Of a DNA stretch of 54,443 nucleotides, positions 50,350 to 54,443 are shown one piece after another. The position numbers and the translations under genes are program-made. Under the pieces are notes generated by a model. That model saw only the letters and a list, made by a program, of their open reading frames with translations, did not search any database and was not told the origin of the DNA. Positions within the stretch are counted from its first letter, which is position 1. Every line of letters starts with the position of its first letter. This DNA comes from Brucella pecoris (GTDB taxonomy: Bacteria; Pseudomonadota; Alphaproteobacteria; Rhizobiales; Rhizobiaceae). The stretch spans positions 1-54,443 of the forward strand of contig NZ_VEWK01000017.1 of assembly GCF_006376675.1 (NCBI RefSeq), read 5' to 3'.

Positions 50350-51164
50350 ATCGCAGCCTGATCGTGATCATTGATAATCCACCGTGGCAGACAGAAGGAG
50401 ATCGGCAGAACAGGATGGGCGATAACCTCCATGTCGAACTCAAAGGCTTCCTTGAGATGTTGTTTCGTCAGGACACTTTGCGGTTCGCCCAAGGCCATAA
50501 GCTGCCCCTTGCGCATCAGAATGACATCGTCAGCCAACTCAATTACCTGATTGAGATCGTGAAGTACGGTTATGATGGTGAGGTTACGCTCCGTGTTGAG
50601 TTTTTTGAGAAGTGTAAGCAGTTCCGACTGATGCCGGATATCGAGAAAGTTTGTCGGCTCATCAAGGAAGAGTACTGAAGGGTTTTGCGCCAGAGCAAGA
50701 GCCACCCAGGCGCGCTGCCGTTCGCCGCCCGACAACGAAGCGACCTGCCGGTGGCGAAGTTTTTCGAGGCCGACCTGTGTAATCGACTGCGCGATTATAG
50801 CCCGATCTGTCTGCCCCAGACGCGAGAGCAACCCACGGTGAGGATGGCGACCATTTTCAACGAGTTCCTCGACCGTAAGACCCGCAGGAACTTCAGGCAT
50901 CTGCCCCAGTACCGCGACCTTTCTGGCAAGTTCGTTGCGGCGCATGCCGCTGATTTCACGTCCCTCAAAAAGCACCTTGCCCCGTGAAGGCTTTTGCAGA
51001 CGCGCCATGCAACGCAACAATGTGCTTTTTCCAGAGCCGTTGGCGCCACATATCGCAGTTATCCGGCCGGAGCTGACGGAAGCACTAACAGATGTCAGCG
51101 CAGGCGAACCGTCATAATCAACAGATAAATCGTTCACCTGAATGACCGCCGGCTTCGTCTCCAT
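50346..51164 (-). CDS. fhuC: Fe3+-hydroxamate ABC transporter ATP-binding protein
   Basis: 272 residues with Walker A CGANGSGKSTLL, Q-loop VLGQMPEVPAGL, signature LSGGERQRAWVALAL, Walker B VLFLDEPTNFLD and H-loop VLHDLN. First gene of the fhuC-fhuB operon. The ATG at 51164 is used; an upstream TTG at 51185 has no ribosome site. Region 51186-51632 contains its promoter, with an AT-rich stretch near 51215-51235; no gene is supported there. Confidence 0.93.
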   Translation of the reverse strand: METKPAVIQVNDLSVDYDGSPALTSVSASVSSGRITAICGANGSGKSTLLRCMARLQKPSRGKVLFEGREISGMRRNELARKVAVLGQMPEVPAGLTVEELVENGRHPHRGLLSRLGQTDRAIIAQSITQVGLEKLRHRQVASLSGGERQRAWVALALAQNPSVLFLDEPTNFLDIRHQSELLTLLKKLNTERNLTIITVLHDLNQVIELADDVILMRKGQLMALGEPQSVLTKQHLKEAFEFDMEVIAHPVLPISFCLPRWIINDHDQAAI

Positions 51165-51632
51165 TTTCGAATTCTGTTCCGGCAAGGTTCACGCAGCTTT
51201 CATTGAAACTAGAAAGATTTGAAATAATAACAATTCTTGACTGAGGCAAGCGACTTTCGAAAGCCTCCGCGTAACGCCTGAGCAATTGCCGGACGTTGGT
51301 TGGATCTCATTTTGTACCCAACTGGAGTTGTTCGCGATGATGCGAACGGAGATTGGAGCAAGCCGGTCTTTGCTAGGTGTCGATCATTGCATTTGCAGCT
51401 ATAGGCAACGTTGCAGAGCCTCCTCTTAGAAAACTGCGGAAACATTGGGAAAAAGCTGCCCTTCGCTGGATCGTGAATCCGCGACTCTCTGCTTCTAATG
51501 GAAGGTGATTGAAACTGTTGCCGCTGCAGGAGGCATTGGAGAGCTCCCGTGCACTCAGCCCGGTCCCGCAATAAGGTTGGATTTGTTCGAGGGCACTGAA
51601 AAAGCCCTCAGTCTATCCCTGATTTGGAGGAG

Positions 51633-51767
51633 ATGAACAGAACAACTGGAGGAGTGCTGTCCATCTCCGCAGTCAAAGCCCGTCTGGTCGCAGTTCTATC
51701 CGGGTACGGCCGGGAAGAGTCTGAACTGATGGGGTGGATGCCCCCTCCGGTCGGCATCGGAGTATGA
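51633..51767 (+). CDS. Short ORF running into IS sequence
   Basis: An ATG with GGAGG directly upstream opens a frame reading NRTTGGVLSISAVKARLVAVLSGYGREESEL before entering the partial IS110 copy at 51721 and stopping at 51765-51767. It could be the start of a gene cut off by the insertion. Family unknown. Confidence 0.3.
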   Translation: MNRTTGGVLSISAVKARLVAVLSGYGREESELMGWMPPPVGIGV

Positions 51768-51887
51768 TGCCTGCCCAGCGCCATGGTGGCGCTCATGGAG
51801 GAAAGGCAGATGACACAGGTGCATATCCTTGCGATCGACCTCGCGAAGCGGAGCTTCCAAGTCTGTGGAACGGATCGCGGCGGGGCG
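51721..51887 (+). mobile_element. Partial copy of the IS110-family element (left end plus transposase start)
   Basis: 167 bp identical, in inverted orientation, to 53121-53287: the left end with GTGGATGCCCCC (51734-51745), the ribosome site and the first 26 or so codons of the transposase. At 51888 it is cut by the other end of the complete element. Confidence 0.85.
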
Positions 51888-53287
51888 TGTGTGGATGCCC
51901 CCGGTTTGGCAAGAAGATTTTTTGACGGTAGTCCGCGAAACGAGGAATTCTATCGGTCGTGTGTCAGGCCTCTCGATGTGGCCTGATTAGCCACGGGCCG
52001 GGATGCTGTTCGAAGAACAGGGACCACATCGGTTCAGTTCAGAGAGCTTTGTGCTCGAGCGCCGGGACTGGTTTACCCCATTCTGAACATTGAAGTCCTT
52101 TCCGCATCGTTCCGTCAGTCGATCTTCCCACCGGAGCTTTTGGCCCCAGGCATCACCGCATCACCTTTCGAGAAAGGCAGCAGATTACGCCATTCTGTAA
52201 TTCTGCTCCTTGGTCATCATTGCCCATATGATACGCGCCATCTTGTTGGCGAGCGCGACAGCCGCCACCATCCGAGGCTTTCGTCCAAGAATTGCTCCAA
52301 GCCAGTTGTCCGGTAACACGCCCTTGCGCACTATCCAGCGGATCAGGCTCATGGCTCCGACGATGAGGAGCTTTCGGATATCGGCCTGCCCCATCTTGCT
52401 GACACCGCCCAGTCTTGTCTTGCCACCCGTTGAGTGCTGCCTGGGCACAAGGCCGAGCCAAGCAGCAAAGTTCCGGCCGCTCTTGAATGCACGAAGATCG
52501 GGAGCAAACGCGAGGATCGCGCCGGCGGTTACGGGGCCGATGCCGGGAACGGTGCAAAGTCGACGCATATCTTCATTCGCCTTGGTAGCTTCTCGAAGCT
52601 TCAGCATCAGCCCATCGATCTTCTCGGTCAGCAGCCCGATCTGGTCCAGGTAGAGCTGACCAATCTCTCTGACTCCATCAGGGAGATCATTTGTCTGATC
52701 GGCCAGAATACCTACCACCGTAGTGAGATTGGCTGGTCCTTGAGCAACGACGATTCCAAATTCGCCGAGGTGCCCGCGCAACGCATTGATGAGCTGGGTG
52801 CGCTGGCGCACGAAGCACTGGTGCGTTCGAAACGCCACCGCACGCGCCTGATGTTCAGCGCTCTTGACCTCGACATAATGCATGTTCGGTCGCTGTGCAG
52901 CCTCCGCGATCGCCGCTGCATCGGCTGCGTCGTTCTTCTGCCGTTTGACAAACGGCTTCACGTAGATCGGTGGAATTAGCCGTACATTATGGCCACAGCC
53001 TTGAGCAAAGCGGCCCCAGAAATGGCTGGTGGCACAGGCCTCCATCGCGACGATACACGGCGACTGCTCGTTCAAAAGTTGCTGTAATCGGGCTCGCGAG
53101 AGAAGCCGGTTGAATAGAACCGCCCCGCCGCGATCCGTTCCACAGACTTGGAAGCTCCGCTTCGCGAGGTCGATCGCAAGGATATGCACCTGTGTCATCT
53201 GCCTTTCCTCCATGAGCGCCACCATGGCGCTGGGCAGGCATCATACTCCGATGCCGACCGGAGGGGGCATCCACCCCATCAGTTCAG
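51888..53287 (-). mobile_element. IS110-family (IS1111-type) insertion sequence
   Basis: About 1.4 kb around the transposase gene at 52185-53195. Subterminal inverted repeats of 12 bp, GTGGATGCCCCC at 51891-51902 and its complement at 53263-53274, are typical of the IS1111 subgroup. About 300 bp of noncoding DNA (51888-52184) follow the transposase; in this subgroup the guide (bridge/seek) RNA is thought to come from that end. Exact ends and target site were not determined. Confidence 0.75.
52185..53195 (-). CDS. IS110-family transposase
   Basis: 336 residues. The N-terminal RuvC-like DEDD domain is seen in VHILAIDLAKRSFQVCG, CIVAMEACATSHFWGR and QKNDAADAAAIAEA. The C-terminal Transposase_20 domain is seen in LCTVPGIGPVTAGAILAF and FAAWLGLVPRQHSTGGKTRLG, with the serine nucleophile region. 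The ATG at 53195 follows GGAGGAAAGGCAG. The gene appears complete, so the element may be active. Confidence 0.93.
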   Translation of the reverse strand, partial: TQVHILAIDLAKRSFQVCGTDRGGAVLFNRLLSRARLQQLLNEQSPCIVAMEACATSHFWGRFAQGCGHNVRLIPPIYVKPFVKRQKNDAADAAAIAEAAQRPNMHYVEVKSAEHQARAVAFRTHQCFVRQRTQLINALRGHLGEFGIVVAQGPANLTTVVGILADQTNDLPDGVREIGQLYLDQIGLLTEKIDGLMLKLREATKANEDMRRLCTVPGIGPVTAGAILAFAPDLRAFKSGRNFAAWLGLVPRQHSTGGKTRLGGVSKMGQADIRKLLIVGAMSLIRWIVRKGVLPDNWLGAILGRKPRMVAAVALANKMARIIWAMMTKEQNYRMA

Positions 53288-53393
53288 CATGAATTCACAC
53301 CATCTTCAACATTGAGAAGCTCAATTTTGAGAGAACGAATTGCTCATTAGACAAAAGCAAACATCACCGCAGATACTGCTGAAGATTGGCGTC

Positions 53394-54155
53394 TTAACTT
53401 GATCCGAGCACCTCCATATCTAGCGTCGTGAGCCGTTGCGGATCGGCGATGGCTTCGATGCCGACGATCCACCCCTGTTCGACAATGATTGCCAATGCGA
53501 CCAGCAGTTTGCCCTTCGGCGCGACCAGGACACCGACGGCACCATTGATGAGTGCGGGACTGGCGTTGCGGGCGCGGCCCTTGAAGGCGGTGGCAACCTG
53601 TTCTGCGCCACGCAGATCCGTCACAGCATTGAGACGCGCCGCCGCATCGTCGGCATGGAAAACCACATTGGGATCAAGCACGGCGAGCAGGCCGGAGAAG
53701 TTGCCTCCGCGTGACGCAGCCAAGAAAGCTTCGACGACCTTGCGCTGTTGACTCCGACTGGCCGAGGGGACTTCCTCGTTGCCTTGCACGCACCGCCGTG
53801 CCCGGCTCGCCAATTGTCCGGCGGAGACTGGTGAGCGTTGGACGATCGTCCCGATATCGTCGAAGGAAATGTCGAACATATCGTGAAGCACGTAGGCGAT
53901 ACGCTCTGCCGGTCCCAGTTTCTCGAGCACGACCATCATGGCCAAACCGACCGCATCAGCGATGGCCATTTCCTGATGTGGGTCGATGCTGGCGATTGCC
54001 ATCACCGGTTCCGGCGCGTCACGGTCCAGACTCTCCTCCCGCCGGGCTTTGCGTTGACGCAGCATGTCGAGGCACACTCGCGCCAGCACAGTTGTCAGCC
54101 AACCGCCAAGATTTTCTACCCCTTGCGTATTGGAGCGCGCCAACCTCAGCCAACT
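53394..54155 (-). pseudogene. SigJ-like ECF sigma factor with SnoaL-like domain, 5'-truncated
   Basis: The C-terminal part of region 2 (SWLRLARSNTQGVENLGGWLTTVLARVCLDML), a complete region 4 (GPAERIAYVLHDMFDISFDDIG, SPVSAGQLASRARR) and the SnoaL-like domain (VVEAFLAASRGGNFSGLLAVLDPNVVFHADD) are present. About 35-40 N-terminal residues before the SWLRL motif are missing, replaced by DNA of a DoxX gene on the other strand. A GTG at 54173 could start a shortened product but would lack most of sigma region 2. Confidence 0.8.
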
Positions 54156-54443
54156 GACCGCCATTTCAGGCACCGCAGGTTATTTCGCGGGAATCGGCCT
54201 TCCGGTTCCAACCGTTACGGCCGTTATCGTCGGTCTGATAGAATTTGTCGGCGGCCTTGCAATTCTCGTTGGCTTTCAGACCCGCATTGCTGCGGCCATT
54301 GTCGGTCTCTTCACCATTGGCGCGACACTTGTTGCCCATATGGACTTCTCGCAAGGCATGAATGCGATGATGGCTCAGAAGAACCTCGCAATTGCCGGCG
54401 GCCTCTTCATCCTCGCCCTGCACGGCGCAGGTTCGCTTTCGAT
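54130..54443 (+). pseudogene. DoxX-family membrane protein, 5'-truncated and cut by the window end
   Basis: From about 54154 the frame reads LTAISGTAGYFAGIGLPVP, then VIVGLIEFVGGLAILVGFQ, FTIGATLVAHM and NLAIAGGLFILALHGAG: the DoxX core with three or four membrane spans. The first helix (normally ending in SGFGK) is missing, as the sigma gene begins here on the other strand. A TTG at 54130 could provide a start. The 3' end lies beyond the window. Confidence 0.7.

Noticed and set aside
51209..51571. 120-residue minus-strand ORF upstream of fhuC
   Set aside because: Composition rich in Arg, Ser and Cys without pattern; no homology recognised; overlaps the fhuC promoter region.
1..54443. CRISPR arrays, tRNA or rRNA genes
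   Set aside because: No regularly spaced repeats were seen, and no cloverleaf-like or rRNA-like sequence was recognised by eye; a tRNAscan or Rfam run would settle it.

Overview
The window looks like an accessory-rich stretch of an alphaproteobacterium of the Hyphomicrobiales (Rhizobiales), most likely the Brucella/Ochrobactrum group. The signs are a DUF982 protein, many small stress proteins typical of rhizobia (DUF3008, DUF3175, DUF1488, DUF3182), promoters of the EcfG type (GGAAC-N16/17-nGTT), a Tat-exported FhuD and moderate-to-high GC. Whether it is chromosome or megaplasmid cannot be told from the sequence.

Region 1 (1-20 kb) is a general-stress and DNA-repair island. After gene debris (a 5'-truncated cyclopropane-synthase-like methyltransferase, a PepSY-type remnant and a decayed ccdAB copy) come ku, ligD, a second ku, topoisomerase IB, an SDR dehydrogenase, an ECF sigma factor translationally coupled to a lone receiver protein, a UdgX-type uracil-DNA glycosylase split by a one-base frameshift, a YciF-like protein, DUF3182, an isoaspartyl methyltransferase (pcm) and a dozen very small proteins. 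I find twelve matches to the EcfG promoter consensus placed in front of these genes on both strands, so the island reads as a general-stress regulon.

Region 2 (20-37.5 kb) is catabolic. A MarR regulator heads a tightly overlapping minus-strand operon (HMG-CoA-lyase-like protein, two enoyl-CoA hydratases, CoA-transferase III, AMP-forming acyl-CoA ligase, nitronate monooxygenase, aldehyde dehydrogenase, GMC oxidoreductase). It faces a plus-strand polyamine-type ABC transporter, a class III aminotransferase and an acetylpolyamine-amidohydrolase-like deacetylase. A shared 15-bp imperfect palindrome, GTTGAC-NNN-GTGAAC, lies both in the divergent promoter region and just before the HMG-CoA-lyase-like gene, so MarR probably controls both arms.

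Region 3 (37.4-44.2 kb) is a patchwork of small or unknown genes: an intact ccdAB toxin-antitoxin pair, a truncated thioesterase, three paralogous small proteins (near 38.9, 39.6 and 41.3 kb) whose 5' leaders share a conserved double-hairpin element, a DUF1488 protein, a decaying pair of related ORFs, an AT-rich segment and an IS5-family remnant. The repeated leader plus small-protein family is the most novel-looking item in the window.

Region 4 (44.2-51.2 kb) is a hydroxamate-siderophore uptake locus: AraC regulator, TonB-dependent receptor, FhuD, FhuB (double permease) and FhuC. Region 5 (51.6-54.4 kb) holds an IS110-family (IS1111-like) element with an inverted 167-bp partial copy. It is followed by a SigJ-like sigma gene and a DoxX gene that abut head to head, both lacking their 5' ends, which marks a deletion junction. 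The window ends inside the DoxX gene. No tRNA, rRNA or CRISPR array was recognised.
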